Assembly (NCBI GenBank): GCA_030690165.1
Contig: JAUYHF010000045.1
Location: forward strand, 1-33,826
DNA from: Deltaproteobacteria bacterium
GTDB taxonomy: Bacteria; Desulfobacterota; GWC2-55-46; UBA9637
DNA: 33,826 nucleotides
Direction of reading: 5' to 3'
Both the position numbers and the translations under genes were made by a program. The notes beneath the pieces were generated by a model, which ran no database searches, was not told the origin of the DNA, and saw nothing but the letters and a program-made list of their open reading frames with translations. Shown one piece after another: positions 1 to 7,212 of the stretch. Position 1 is the first letter of the stretch; every line of letters begins with the position of its first letter.

Positions 1-2
1 GG

Positions 3-131
3 AGAAGGACAAGACCTATGGGTGTGTTCAGCGACAGAACGAGTATGGAAAGAATACTGTATGCTGTATTTACCTATGAAAACAAAAAGGAGGGAACTAA
101 TACCCCTTTCTTACTGACACATAATAATTGA
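3..131 (+). pseudogene. C-terminal end of a transposase, probably IS256/mutator type
   Basis: The frame starting at base 3 is open from the window edge to a TGA at 129-131. It reads RRTRPMGVFSDRTSMERILY and continues to a TPFLLTHNN tail. The 'RRRTRPMGVF...ERI' pattern resembles the C-terminus of mutator (IS256-like) transposases, which catalyse cut-and-paste or copy-out transposition through a DDE domain; that domain would lie outside the window. No terminal inverted repeat could be identified in the following 119 bases. The family assignment rests on memory of the motif. Whether the element is complete upstream cannot be seen. Confidence 0.5.
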
Positions 132-250
132 CATTACCTAATAAAATTTATTTGGAATAATGCGGTCTTTTGTGGTAAATAGCAGATTATATTTTAGAGA
201 TTCGTAATTCTTAATTATATTTCCGTAATCACAATTGCAAAGGAGAGAAA

Positions 251-1102
251 ATGAAAAGAATAGCCGTTATTGCAAAGCTCACCAAACCGGAGGCTGTCAA
301 GGTAAGCCAGGATGTTATAAAGTGGCTTATTGAGCGGGGCATGGAAGTTTATCTGGATACCGAACTTGGCGGCAGACTGAACTGGTCAAAAAGCTATTCC
401 AGGACGGAGCTCCCGGGGCTTGTGGAACTTATGGTGGTCCTGGGCGGAGACGGGACAATGCTCTATACAGCCAGGTTAATCGGAGAGAAAAAGGTTCCGA
501 TCCTTGGAGTGAACCTTGGAGGACTTGGTTTTCTTACAGCCATTACAATGGAAGAGATTTATACTGTGCTGGAAAGGGTTATAAGGGATGACTTTGAGAC
601 AGAAGAGAGGATGATGCTTAATATAGAGATACACAGGGACGGTGGAAAGGCGTCAAAATATATTGTTCTGAATGATATGGTTATAAAGGGGCAGTTGGCA
701 AGGCTTATCAGCCTTGAGACCCGTATAAATAAAGAATATGTTACAACCTACAGGGCAGACGGCATTATTGTGGCCACACCGACCGGTTCAACCGGATATT
801 CCCTTTCAGCAGGCGGGCCAATCCTTTATCCCACCATCCACTCTATTATTGTGGCTCCGATATGTCCGTTTACACTGACCAACCGGTCTGTTGTTATACC
901 CGACTGGATGACCGTTGAGATACTGCTCAAGGCTGACCAGGGCAATGTCTTTCTGACGATGGACGGTCAGGTTGACCTTCCTCTCAAAGGAGGGGATGTT
1001 GTGGAGGCAAAGAGGGCTGAGGCAAGCACCTATCTTGTAAAATGCCCCGGCAAAAGCTATTTTGATATTTTGAGGGAAAGGCTGATGTGGGGAGGGAAGT
1101 AG
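251..1102 (+). CDS. nadK: NAD kinase
   Basis: ATP-dependent NAD kinase, a cytoplasmic enzyme that phosphorylates NAD to NADP. The 283 residues match the usual bacterial length. Visible signatures are GGDGTML near residue 65 (nucleotide-binding loop), NLGGLGFLT just after it, and RADGIIVATPTGSTGYSLSA around residues 168-187, the conserved NAD-binding and catalytic segment. The start is set by AAGGAGAG immediately upstream of the ATG at 251. A TTGACA hexamer at 128-133 could be a -35 box, but no convincing -10 sits at the right distance. recN follows after 4 bases, so the two genes probably share a transcript, a pairing common in bacteria. Confidence 0.96.
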   Translation: MKRIAVIAKLTKPEAVKVSQDVIKWLIERGMEVYLDTELGGRLNWSKSYSRTELPGLVELMVVLGGDGTMLYTARLIGEKKVPILGVNLGGLGFLTAITMEEIYTVLERVIRDDFETEERMMLNIEIHRDGGKASKYIVLNDMVIKGQLARLISLETRINKEYVTTYRADGIIVATPTGSTGYSLSAGGPILYPTIHSIIVAPICPFTLTNRSVVIPDWMTVEILLKADQGNVFLTMDGQVDLPLKGGDVVEAKRAEASTYLVKCPGKSYFDILRERLMWGGK

Positions 1103-1106
1103 GTGG

Positions 1107-2792
1107 ATGTTATTACAACTCAACATAAAAGACTTTGCAATAATTGATAACCTGCAGATAACGTTTGGCAAAGGATTAAATATACTTACAGGCGAGACAG
1201 GCGCGGGCAAGTCAATAATAGTTGATGCGGTTAAACTTATCCTTGGAGACAGGGCCTCTCTGGATGATATAAGGTCGTCAAAGGACGAGGCGGTTGTGGA
1301 GGCAATGTTTGATATATCATCACTTAAAGATATAGCGGAGCTGATGGAAACAACAGGGCTTCCAAATGAAGAAAATATTATAATACGGCGCGTCATATCC
1401 CGCTCAGGCAAGAACAGGACGTTTATAAACAACAGCATGGCAAACCTGACACTCTTGCAGGAGATAGGAAGCCGCATCATAGATATATACGGCCAGCATG
1501 ACCACCAGTCTTTAACAAGACCGGAAGAGCATATTGATATTCTGGATAATTTTGGCGGCCTCATGCCTCTCAGACAAGAATATATCAATGCTTATACGGA
1601 ATATGTCTCAATCAAAAAAGAATTAGATAGTCTTATGGCAGATAATGAGAAGCTTGTTGAAAGACAGGATTTTTTGAGTTTTCAGTCAAGAGAGATAGAG
1701 GCGGCAGGGCTTAAAACAGGAGAGGACGCGGAACTCAAAAAAGAAAAAGAAATACTTGCAAACGCTGAAAAAATCTTTGATGCAGCCCACAGCGGCCATG
1801 ATATTTTATACGCATCAGGCGGCTCCGTGTTAGAGAGGATCGGCCATGTGCTGAACAGATTAAAGGATGTGTCAAGGATTGATGAAAGGCTTAATCCGAC
1901 ACTGCAAACCCTTGAGACCGCTGTCTGCCAGCTTGAGGATGCCGCATCATTTTTGAGGGATTACAGCCAGGAAATGAGCTTTGAGCCGGGCAGGCTTGAA
2001 GAGGCGGATAACAGACTTGACGCTATAAACAAACTTAAAAAAAAGTACGGACAGACCATTGAACTCATCCTTCAAAAGAAGAAAGAGATAGATAAGGAAT
2101 TGGACGGCATTGGACATCACGATGAGAAGATAGCGGAACTGAAAAAGACCATAGACGGCTCAAGCGCAAAAGCAGTTGCCCTTGCGAAAAAACTGTCGGA
2201 TAAAAGAATTGACGCAGCCAGGATATTAAAGAAAAAGATGGAGCAGGAGTTGTCTGACCTCGGCATGAAAAAAACAGTATTTGAGGTCAGGATAAAGGGA
2301 GACGTCGACGGAGCCGGCAGCTTTAATCTGGGCGAAAACGGCATGGACAGGCTTGAATTTTTTATATCCCCTAATGTTGGCGAAGAGCCGAAACCCCTTG
2401 CAAAGATCGCGTCAGGCGGAGAGCTTTCAAGGATTATGCTTGCAATAAAAAGGATCGCTGCAACCGGGAAAATACCTGTCCTGATATTTGACGAGGTGGA
2501 CGCCGGCATAGGCGGCGGCACAGCAGAGGTTGTTGGAAAAAAATTAAAAGAGGTGTCAAAAAACCACCAGGTGCTTTGTATTACCCACCTGCCGCAGATT
2601 GCTGCTTATGCCGATAAACACTATTCTGTTGCAAAAGAGGTCAGGGCAGGCAGGACATCCGCATCAATAAAGGAGCTTAAAAACGAAGAGCGGGTTTCTG
2701 AAATCTCCCGCATGCTCGGCGGGGTTAAGATAACAGACAGGACAAGGGAGCATGCAAGGGAAATGCTGGAGAATGCGAGGGGAGGGGTGTAG
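1107..2792 (+). CDS. recN: DNA repair protein RecN
   Basis: SMC-like ATPase for double-strand break repair. Walker A GETGAGKS lies at residues 29-36, long alpha-helical coiled-coil arms fill roughly residues 150-390, the ABC signature ASGGELSRIMLA follows, then Walker B VLIFDEVDAGIGG and the THLPQIAAYAD switch region. The 561 residues are full length. It begins 4 bases after nadK, with the purine-rich end of nadK serving as ribosome binding site. The last 29 codons have a diverged second copy at 3701-3787, so the 3' end of this gene sits at a recombination boundary; the copy here is intact. Confidence 0.96.
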   Translation: MLLQLNIKDFAIIDNLQITFGKGLNILTGETGAGKSIIVDAVKLILGDRASLDDIRSSKDEAVVEAMFDISSLKDIAELMETTGLPNEENIIIRRVISRSGKNRTFINNSMANLTLLQEIGSRIIDIYGQHDHQSLTRPEEHIDILDNFGGLMPLRQEYINAYTEYVSIKKELDSLMADNEKLVERQDFLSFQSREIEAAGLKTGEDAELKKEKEILANAEKIFDAAHSGHDILYASGGSVLERIGHVLNRLKDVSRIDERLNPTLQTLETAVCQLEDAASFLRDYSQEMSFEPGRLEEADNRLDAINKLKKKYGQTIELILQKKKEIDKELDGIGHHDEKIAELKKTIDGSSAKAVALAKKLSDKRIDAARILKKKMEQELSDLGMKKTVFEVRIKGDVDGAGSFNLGENGMDRLEFFISPNVGEEPKPLAKIASGGELSRIMLAIKRIAATGKIPVLIFDEVDAGIGGGTAEVVGKKLKEVSKNHQVLCITHLPQIAAYADKHYSVAKEVRAGRTSASIKELKNEERVSEISRMLGGVKITDRTREHAREMLENARGGV

Positions 2793-2822
2793 CCGGGGTG
2801 AAATGTATGGTTTAGCATTATA

Positions 2823-3248
2823 TTATGTGCTTTTCTGTCTTTGCCGTTTACTGTAAAAAATAATAAACTCATTTGGAGAAAGAACTTTAATCCCCTGACA
2901 CAGTTTGACAGGAAAATGGGATTTATTTCCTGTAACAATACATGCTGCCCGTCCTGCAATGGCTACCTCAAGGAATGGCTCATCATCATGGTCTGGTAGA
3001 GAATGAGGCAGCGGTAAGGAAGCTATTGTTTCTCCGCTGTGTTCTATATATTCGAGGAGAGCAGCAACATTGTCTTTGTTGAACCCGAACTTTGGTCGGT
3101 GAAGGACCTCGTTATATTCAGCTAAAACACGGGCGTCAAGACACAAGGTCAGTTTACCAGATGAAATCATTCGCACAATTTCAGCGCATCGACCAAATGG
3201 TGACAGAAGACCGGCAACAAGAACATTGGTATCAACAACAACTTTCAT
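2823..3248 (-). CDS. PIN-domain toxin of a Phd/PIN toxin-antitoxin pair
   Basis: A 141-residue PIN-fold ribonuclease of the 'putative toxin component, PIN family' type. Acidic metal-binding candidates are Asp6 in VVVDTNVLV, Glu44 in LAEYNEVL and the Asp cluster at 86-89 in LPDHDDEPF. The TGNKSHF motif near residue 106 is typical of this subfamily. Its ATG overlaps the stop of the upstream antitoxin as ATGA, so the two are translationally coupled. The known role of the family is cleavage of RNA when the antitoxin is lost; the exact target is unknown. The gene is convergent with recN and ends 30 bases from it. Confidence 0.85.
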   Translation of the reverse strand: MKVVVDTNVLVAGLLSPFGRCAEIVRMISSGKLTLCLDARVLAEYNEVLHRPKFGFNKDNVAALLEYIEHSGETIASLPLPHSLPDHDDEPFLEVAIAGRAACIVTGNKSHFPVKLCQGIKVLSPNEFIIFYSKRQRQKST

Positions 3249-3532
3249 TTAACCCGCTTTTTACGAACTGATTTGATTTCGGTGTCAATTTCATCCATAG
3301 TAATTCTGCCAGTCCCCTGCTCCACTGAGCGGCGCTGAAGACTTGCTACCGCTTCAACTGCACGCGCCTGCCGGAATGCTGCAAGCGATTCTTCAAGATT
3401 TGATTCGCTTATAGCCGCAAGAATGGCTATGGGCCGACCGTTGCTGGTAACAATCATTTCCCTTTCAGCAGAAAGGGCCTTCCAGAGCTGGGCCGACTTG
3501 CCTCGTAAATCACGGACACTTACGAATTTCAT
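3245..3532 (-). CDS. Phd/YefM-family antitoxin
   Basis: A 95-residue protein beginning MKFVSVRDLRGKSAQLWKAL, the N-terminal DNA-binding fold of Phd/YefM antitoxins, followed by SNGRPIAILAAI. The C-terminal half (residues ~45-95) should bind and neutralise the PIN toxin encoded next. I chose the ATG at 3532 over a longer reading because GGAGG lies seven bases upstream of it, and the extra upstream codons would run through the promoter. The stop overlaps the toxin start. Autoregulation is likely from the operator-like repeats in the promoter. The first half of the gene and its promoter are duplicated at 5202-5401. Confidence 0.85.
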   Translation of the reverse strand: MKFVSVRDLRGKSAQLWKALSAEREMIVTSNGRPIAILAAISESNLEESLAAFRQARAVEAVASLQRRSVEQGTGRITMDEIDTEIKSVRKKRVK

Positions 3533-3612
3533 AGTTTTATCCTCCAATCGTGTGCAATATTGTATACACAATTGTCACTCAATTGTCAATCTAAAAATAA
3601 GGATTGATTAAG
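3415..3612. repeat. Copy 1 of a ~198-bp duplicated antitoxin/promoter segment
   Basis: This segment, from the middle of the antitoxin through its promoter, is repeated at 5202-5401 in the same orientation. By eye the copies differ at about three positions (C/T near 3479, A/G near 3556, A/G near 3593) plus a two-base insertion at the inner end of copy 2. Such similarity implies recent duplication or acquisition of a closely related module. Confidence 0.9.
3561..3589 (-). promoter_or_regulatory. Sigma70 promoter with operator-like repeats for the Phd/PIN pair
   Basis: Read on the minus strand, TTGACA (3584-3589) is followed by exactly 17 bases and then TATACA (3561-3566). The motif CAATTGTCA occurs twice, 11 bases apart, one helical turn, across the -35 and spacer. 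That arrangement fits autorepression by a Phd-type antitoxin. The same promoter is present in the duplicate near 5350-5390. Confidence 0.7.
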
Positions 3613-3615
3613 TAA

Positions 3616-3693
3616 GTAGGTTGGGTTGCGTTTTTCAACCCAACGATTTATTGCAATGGTTTGTTGGGTTTCGCAAAGCTCAACCCAACCTAC
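3616..3693. repeat. REP-like double-hairpin element
   Basis: The element starts GTAGGTTGGGTTGCG and ends CAACCCAACCTAC, its inverted complement. Inside are two hairpins, one pairing TTGGGTTG with CAACCCAA and one pairing TTGGGTTTCG-side bases with CTCAACCCAA. Repeats of this GGTTGGGTT type are widespread in bacterial spacers and behave as REP/BIME-like elements. It sits exactly between the duplicated antitoxin promoter and the recN relic. Confidence 0.7.
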
Positions 3694-3700
3694 ACGACTT

Positions 3701-3787
3701 TCGCGTATGCTCGGCGGAGTGAAAATTACGAGCAAGACAAGGGAGCATGCAATAGAGATGCTGGAGAATGCGAGGGAAGGGGTGTAG
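3701..3787 (+). pseudogene. Relic of a second recN 3' end
   Basis: In the frame starting at 3701 this reads SRMLGGVKITSKTREHAIEM and on to LENAREGV and a TAG stop. It aligns without gaps with the last 29 codons of recN (2706-2792). Differences are mostly synonymous third-base changes (for example CGC/CGT, GGG/GGA, GTT/GTG, AAG/AAA, ATA/ATT, ACA/ACG) with four or so amino-acid changes. That pattern means it was once a coding recN end from a related but diverged genome. Nothing upstream of it is recN-like, so it is a fragment. Confidence 0.85.
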
Positions 3788-3818
3788 GAAATAAATCTGT
3801 TGTCCCCTGTTTCCTTTA

Positions 3819-4145
3819 TTACGAAATTTTCGGGCTAATGGGTGGTCTGCTCAATGGCTCTAATATCACCCTGTTTCCAATAATAATTATTTGAGTCTTG
3901 AAGATAAGAATACCTTTACTCACTATCCCCATATGCACAAAAGAATCAGTTCTGTATTCTATAAAATGATCGAGCCCTATATCTTTACTGTGCCCGGTCG
4001 AGGGATAGGACAGTCTGATATGGTTGTCTGTAACATCTTCAACGAACCAAAGATCGGGTAAAGCTACATTAGCACGAATTTCTATTTTCGGTGCTGGGTG
4101 AACTCTTACCCAACCCCTTAGTGTTTTAAGTTTCTTTTTGTTCAT
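3819..4145 (-). CDS. Hypothetical protein, possible cassette gene
   Basis: A 108-residue protein I do not recognise. It starts with a basic segment (MNKKKLKTLRGWVRVHP), followed by beta-strand-like stretches (LWFVEDVTDNHIRLSYPSTG, then FVHMGIVSKGILIFKTQIII). There is no signal peptide and no clear catalytic motif. It lies 63 bases downstream of the 254-residue gene on the same strand, separated from it by the attC-like palindrome. The upstream AGAAG is a weak ribosome binding site. The ORF is AT-rich, unlike its upstream neighbour. It may be a second cassette gene. Confidence 0.55.
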   Translation of the reverse strand: MNKKKLKTLRGWVRVHPAPKIEIRANVALPDLWFVEDVTDNHIRLSYPSTGHSKDIGLDHFIEYRTDSFVHMGIVSKGILIFKTQIIIIGNRVILEPLSRPPISPKIS

Positions 4146-4168
4146 ATCATTCTTCTATATCGATGCAA

Positions 4169-4202
4169 GCTAACCGGCCGCCGCCGGCGGTCCGTGTTGA
4201 GC
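4169..4202 (-). other. attC-like imperfect palindrome
   Basis: On the + strand the left arm GCTAACCGGCCGCC (4169-4182) pairs across a GCC loop with the right arm at 4186-4202. The pairing is complete for 14 base pairs except for three single unpaired bases, all in the right arm and spaced every four bases. Extrahelical bases confined to one strand are the hallmark of integron attC sites. On the minus strand the ends read GCTCAAC (fits RYYYAAC) and GTTAGCT (one mismatch to GTTRRRY). At about 35 bases it is shorter than usual attC sites and lacks separate L boxes. Confidence 0.4.
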
Positions 4203-4208
4203 GCAGGG

Positions 4209-4973
4209 CTAGGCTTCGGGACGCCTCGCACCGAAATCTCTGCCTGATGCTTCTTGAAACTTGAAGCTGAATTTCAAGAGGGCGTCCACGAGTGGGCCAT
4301 CGCCGAACGCTTTTCCAATTACCGTGGCGCTAAGAAGACCGCGGTAATAGTAGTTCCAGATGTCGTACTCGTACTCCTCAATGCGTGGCGTTCCCAACAT
4401 ACCCGACAGTTGAAATCGCGGTGGCGTTCCGTCGCACATTTCCATTATGTGGGGTGAGGCCGCGTGGACGAACCCAGAGTAAACCTTACTAATGGTCTTC
4501 GACACAGCAATATCGCGCGAAGGATTAGAAGACCCCCCCACGATCCGAGAGATGTAAGCACGGATCTTCCTCCGAGGAACCATTTCGCGGTCTGAATGAG
4601 ACCCCACCGGATCAGAAGGGTTGTCGAACTCTTCGGCAAAGAATGCCTTCAAATATCTTTGGTGTAGGTCTGTAATCTTGTCGTTAGTAATGGCGATCGC
4701 CAGAAAGAAAATGTCCTCGTGCAGTTCATCAAGGGTACGCTGCAGGATACCCTGTTCTTGAATGAATCCGTGATCAAGGAGCAATTGAGCGGCATGAAGT
4801 GTGCTTATGTAGCGAGCGAGCTTTTGGATCAAAGCCTGCTCGATTGATTGCTCGCGATAGCGCAATAGGAGGTGACCCTTCACGCGTTTCAGTTTCGGGG
4901 CCTGAACCATTTGCTCGAGATGGCGGAAGGCTTTCTCAAGGACGGCAAGCGTTTGGCGCGCGAGATCGTTCAT
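4209..4973 (-). CDS. Hypothetical cytoplasmic protein, cassette-like, GC-richer than neighbours
   Basis: A 254-residue mostly helical protein with no signal peptide or membrane segment, somewhat like DUF5677-type proteins, but I cannot assign a family with confidence. Visible segments include a central LDELHEDIFFLAIAITNDKI helix and a charged RRKIRAYISRIVGG region. The GC content and CpG-rich codon use are clearly higher than the flanking genes, pointing to transfer. The ATG lies nine bases after GTTAGGC (an integron-type core site, 4982-4988), and the stop is followed at once by the attC-like palindrome. This is the layout of an integron gene cassette. Confidence 0.65.
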   Translation of the reverse strand: MNDLARQTLAVLEKAFRHLEQMVQAPKLKRVKGHLLLRYREQSIEQALIQKLARYISTLHAAQLLLDHGFIQEQGILQRTLDELHEDIFFLAIAITNDKITDLHQRYLKAFFAEEFDNPSDPVGSHSDREMVPRRKIRAYISRIVGGSSNPSRDIAVSKTISKVYSGFVHAASPHIMEMCDGTPPRFQLSGMLGTPRIEEYEYDIWNYYYRGLLSATVIGKAFGDGPLVDALLKFSFKFQEASGRDFGARRPEA

Positions 4974-4981
4974 GCTTCAAA

Positions 4982-4988
4982 GCCTAAC
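4982..4988 (-). other. Possible integron core site GTTAGGC ahead of the cassette ORF
   Basis: Minus-strand GTTAGGC matches the GTTRRRY consensus cut by integron integrases and lies nine bases before the start of the 254-residue gene. A seven-base match alone is weak; it gains weight only from the attC-like structure at the other end of the gene. Confidence 0.35.
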
Positions 4989-5118
4989 ATTCTTTTTTAT
5001 GTCTACATACATCTTTTAGTGAATTTTAGGTCAACTTATGCGGAGAGTCAAGGAGAAAACTGCATAAACTATTTTCCTCTGCTTATACCAGACAAAACAA
5101 AAGCCAACAAGCCCTTAA

Positions 5119-5205
5119 GCGGGTTCAAGTTTGTAACTTGAACCCAAATAGTTCGTATAAAGGTAATCACGAAATTCAGGGAGCAGGTTACAAACCTGCT
5201 CCCGC
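5119..5205. repeat. Double-hairpin palindromic element abutting the truncated antitoxin
   Basis: The ends GCGGG (5119-5123) and CCCGC (5201-5205) are complementary. Inside are two perfect 11-bp stems with three-base loops: GGGTTCAAGTT/AACTTGAACCC (5121-5145) and GGGAGCAGGTT/AACCTGCTCCC (5179-5203). The right end coincides with the point where homology to the antitoxin stops. The gene-free stretch 4974-5516 otherwise holds only the antitoxin relic and no further recognisable gene. Confidence 0.75.
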
Positions 5206-5401
5206 AAGAGAATGGCTATGGGCCGACCGTTGCTGGTAACAATCATTTCCCTTTCAGCAGAAAGGGTCTTCCAGAGCTGGGCCGACTTGCCTCGTAAATC
5301 ACGGACACTTACGAATTTCATAGTTTTATCCTCCAATCGTGTGCGATATTGTATACACAATTGTCACTCAATTGTCAATCTGAAAATAAGGATTGATTAA
5401 G
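5202..5401. repeat. Copy 2 of the duplicated antitoxin/promoter segment
   Basis: This is the near-identical copy of 3415-3612, in the same orientation. It carries the antitoxin start, its ribosome binding site and the complete TTGACA-17-TATACA promoter with both CAATTGTCA repeats. Homology ends at GATTAAG on one side and at the double hairpin on the other. Confidence 0.9.
5206..5321 (-). pseudogene. Truncated Phd/YefM antitoxin gene
   Basis: Translation from the ATG at 5321 gives MKFVSVRDLRGKSAQLWKTL through SNGRPIAIL, then leaves the antitoxin sequence and runs into the double-hairpin element. Only the DNA-binding half is kept; the toxin-binding half and the toxin are missing. If expressed, the product could still bind the operator of the intact pair, because the two promoters are the same. 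It has the same GGAGG ribosome binding site as the intact gene. Confidence 0.8.
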
Positions 5402-5479
5402 AAGAAAGGATATTTAAGAGTATCTGGAGTAGAAGCAGACAATTTCAGGGGAAGTAGAAATAGGTGGTTCGTTAGAAGA

Positions 5480-5527
5480 TTAACAAAAATATGGGAGTGT
5501 CTCTTGCTTCGGTGTATCAATCAGCAC
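5480..5527 (-). pseudogene. Possible remnant of a PIN toxin start
   Basis: A minus-strand GTG at 5527, overlapping the end of the RHH antitoxin, opens VLIDTPKQETLPYFC and stops. The first five residues look like the start of PIN toxins (VLIDT), which usually overlap RHH antitoxins in this way. The match is only five residues, so this is tentative. Confidence 0.25.
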
Positions 5528-5750
5528 GGTTTGCATACTTTCTGCTCTCCTCTTTTCTTAACTCATTTTCAATCTCAATACTCTCCTTATCTCTTTTTTG
5601 CCATTTGCCAAAAGAAGATACAGCCTTGTTAACCCGTCTCTTTCTTAAGTATTCTTTAAGCGCCTCTGATACCAATAGACTAAAGTTGCCGGCAGTCTTT
5701 TTGGCTTCTGTGTAAATATCTTCAGGGATTGATATAGTGGTCTTTATCAT
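5517..5750 (-). CDS. Ribbon-helix-helix antitoxin-like protein
   Basis: A 77-residue protein starting MIKTTISIPEDIYTEAKKTA. A short strand followed by two helices is the CopG/RHH DNA-binding fold, and the charged C-terminal tail (KWQKRDKESIEIENELRKEE) is typical of antitoxins. The start at 5750 is chosen because GGAGG lies eight bases upstream and the RHH strand begins at residue 2. No intact toxin follows: the sequence downstream breaks at the duplication. It probably represses its own promoter if it still functions. Confidence 0.75.
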   Translation of the reverse strand: MIKTTISIPEDIYTEAKKTAGNFSLLVSEALKEYLRKRRVNKAVSSFGKWQKRDKESIEIENELRKEESRKYANRAD

Positions 5751-5805
5751 ATAGGCACCTCCGCATAGGGTATTATCATATGGTATTACCAGATAGCATG
5801 TCAAT

Positions 5806-5840
5806 AAAAAAGCCTCAAGGCTGGGGAAAACCCTGAGGCT
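5806..5840 (-). terminator. Rho-independent terminator of the MFS gene
   Basis: On the minus strand AGCCTCAGGG (5831-5840) pairs with CCTTGAGGCT (5811-5820) around a ten-base loop, with one mismatch, and is followed by a run of T. It lies 26 bases past the MFS stop codon and separates that gene from the RHH antitoxin. Confidence 0.85.
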
Positions 5841-5865
5841 GTAAGGGAAAAAGGGGCAGCAGCCT

Positions 5866-7029
5866 CTATTTTTTCCTCATGCTAAACAGGATAAACGCCA
5901 ACAAGCCCGTTACTGTCCCGTAAAGGAAAGCCGCCTCAGGCCCAATCTTATCCCATAAAGCCCCTGCAACAATGCTTGCAGGCAGAAGGGCGATGCCGAC
6001 TGCCATGTGATAAATGCCGAATGCAGTAGCCTTTCTTTCAGGCGGCGCAATGCTCGCCAGATATGCCCTCTGCGTGCCTTCGCTCATCCCCTTGAACAGG
6101 CCATATAAAATGAACAGGGCTATTATATGCAGTTTGCCAGTCGCAAAGGCGAGCCCCGCATATATGCCTGAATAGAATATAAAACTGAAGGCCACCATCT
6201 TTCTTGTCCCTATTTTATCCGCCAGGATTCCCATCGGCATTGAAGATATGGAATATATCAGGTTGAAAGCAAGATAGACTACAGGGATAAATTCCTTTGG
6301 AATGCCCAGACTCTCTGCCCTGAGTATCAAAAACGCATCGCTTGAATTGCCGATGGAGAAGACGGTTATTACAAGGATGTAGCGCCTGAAATCGCCGTTA
6401 AAGTCTTTGAATGTAAGCTTTGGAAGTTTTGCTCCTTCTCTCGCATGTCTTTTCTCAGTTATAAAAAAGATTATCAGACAAACAGCGATTATGCCCGGTA
6501 TTAAAGAAAGCCAAAACACCAGCCTGAAGTTATTCATAAACATGGCAAGGACAAAGAATGCGATGCCGGGGCCTATTACCGCGCCAAGGGTGTCCATTGA
6601 CCTGTGAAATCCGAATGCCTTGCCGAGGTTATTATTTTCTACTGAATCTGCTATTATTGCGTCCCTCGGCGCAGTGCGGACGCCTTTGCCGAACCTGTCA
6701 ACAAATCTGGCTGCGAGCACATCTGTCCAGTTTCCGGCAGTTGCCATTATGGGCCTGCTCAGAACAGAGACGCCGTATCCGATACCCATGAGGAGTTTTC
6801 TCTTGCCAAGCCTGTCCGAAAGCCAGCCTGAAAATATCTTCAATATGCTCGCTGTTGATTCCGCAATTCCTTCTATAATGCCTATGGTTGACTTGCTTGC
6901 GCCGAGGACAGTTGTAAGAAATATCGGGAGGATGGGATAAATCATCTCAGATGATATATCCATGAAAAGGCTTACAAGCCCTGCTGCGAAGACATTCTTT
7001 GGAAAGCCGAAGATTTTTTTGTCTGACAT
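5866..7029 (-). CDS. Major facilitator superfamily transporter
   Basis: A 387-residue inner-membrane protein with about twelve hydrophobic segments. Motif A appears as GWLSDRLGKRKLL in the loop after the second helix, and the second half repeats the pattern with GILADKIGTRKMV. RFVDRFGKGVRTAPRDAI is characteristic of a subgroup of MFS proteins with unknown substrate. I chose the ATG at 7029 (MSDKKIFGFPK) because the family starts near there; an in-frame ATG at 7080 would add 17 poorly conserved residues. Neither has a clear ribosome binding site. The gene is divergent from acs and ends at a strong terminator. Confidence 0.88.
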   Translation of the reverse strand: MSDKKIFGFPKNVFAAGLVSLFMDISSEMIYPILPIFLTTVLGASKSTIGIIEGIAESTASILKIFSGWLSDRLGKRKLLMGIGYGVSVLSRPIMATAGNWTDVLAARFVDRFGKGVRTAPRDAIIADSVENNNLGKAFGFHRSMDTLGAVIGPGIAFFVLAMFMNNFRLVFWLSLIPGIIAVCLIIFFITEKRHAREGAKLPKLTFKDFNGDFRRYILVITVFSIGNSSDAFLILRAESLGIPKEFIPVVYLAFNLIYSISSMPMGILADKIGTRKMVAFSFIFYSGIYAGLAFATGKLHIIALFILYGLFKGMSEGTQRAYLASIAPPERKATAFGIYHMAVGIALLPASIVAGALWDKIGPEAAFLYGTVTGLLAFILFSMRKK

Positions 7030-7212
7030 AACAATAATTTTTAACCAATTTTTGAGATTATTGCAACTGATAATCCGCATTTACCAAAAGCAAAAAGCAT
7101 ATATCAAGTAAACACAAGGCATGATATAACAGTAAGCAAAATCAAATCAAGAAGGAGACCCTTAAGGGGAGAGGGTTGTGGGTGAGGGGGGAAATAAATA
7201 TAGGAGGTTCTT

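Noticed and set aside
128-170. Promoter of nadK from the TTGACA at 128
   Set aside because: No good -10 lies 16-18 bases downstream; the hexamer overlaps the end of the transposase fragment.
806-1588. 260-codon minus-strand frame across the nadK-recN junction
   Set aside because: It overlaps two conserved genes and its product is serine-rich shadow sequence.
5393-5715. Plus-strand frames of 74-79 codons opposite the RHH antitoxin
   Set aside because: They begin in spacer DNA and run antisense to the antitoxin; no similarity or start signal was seen.
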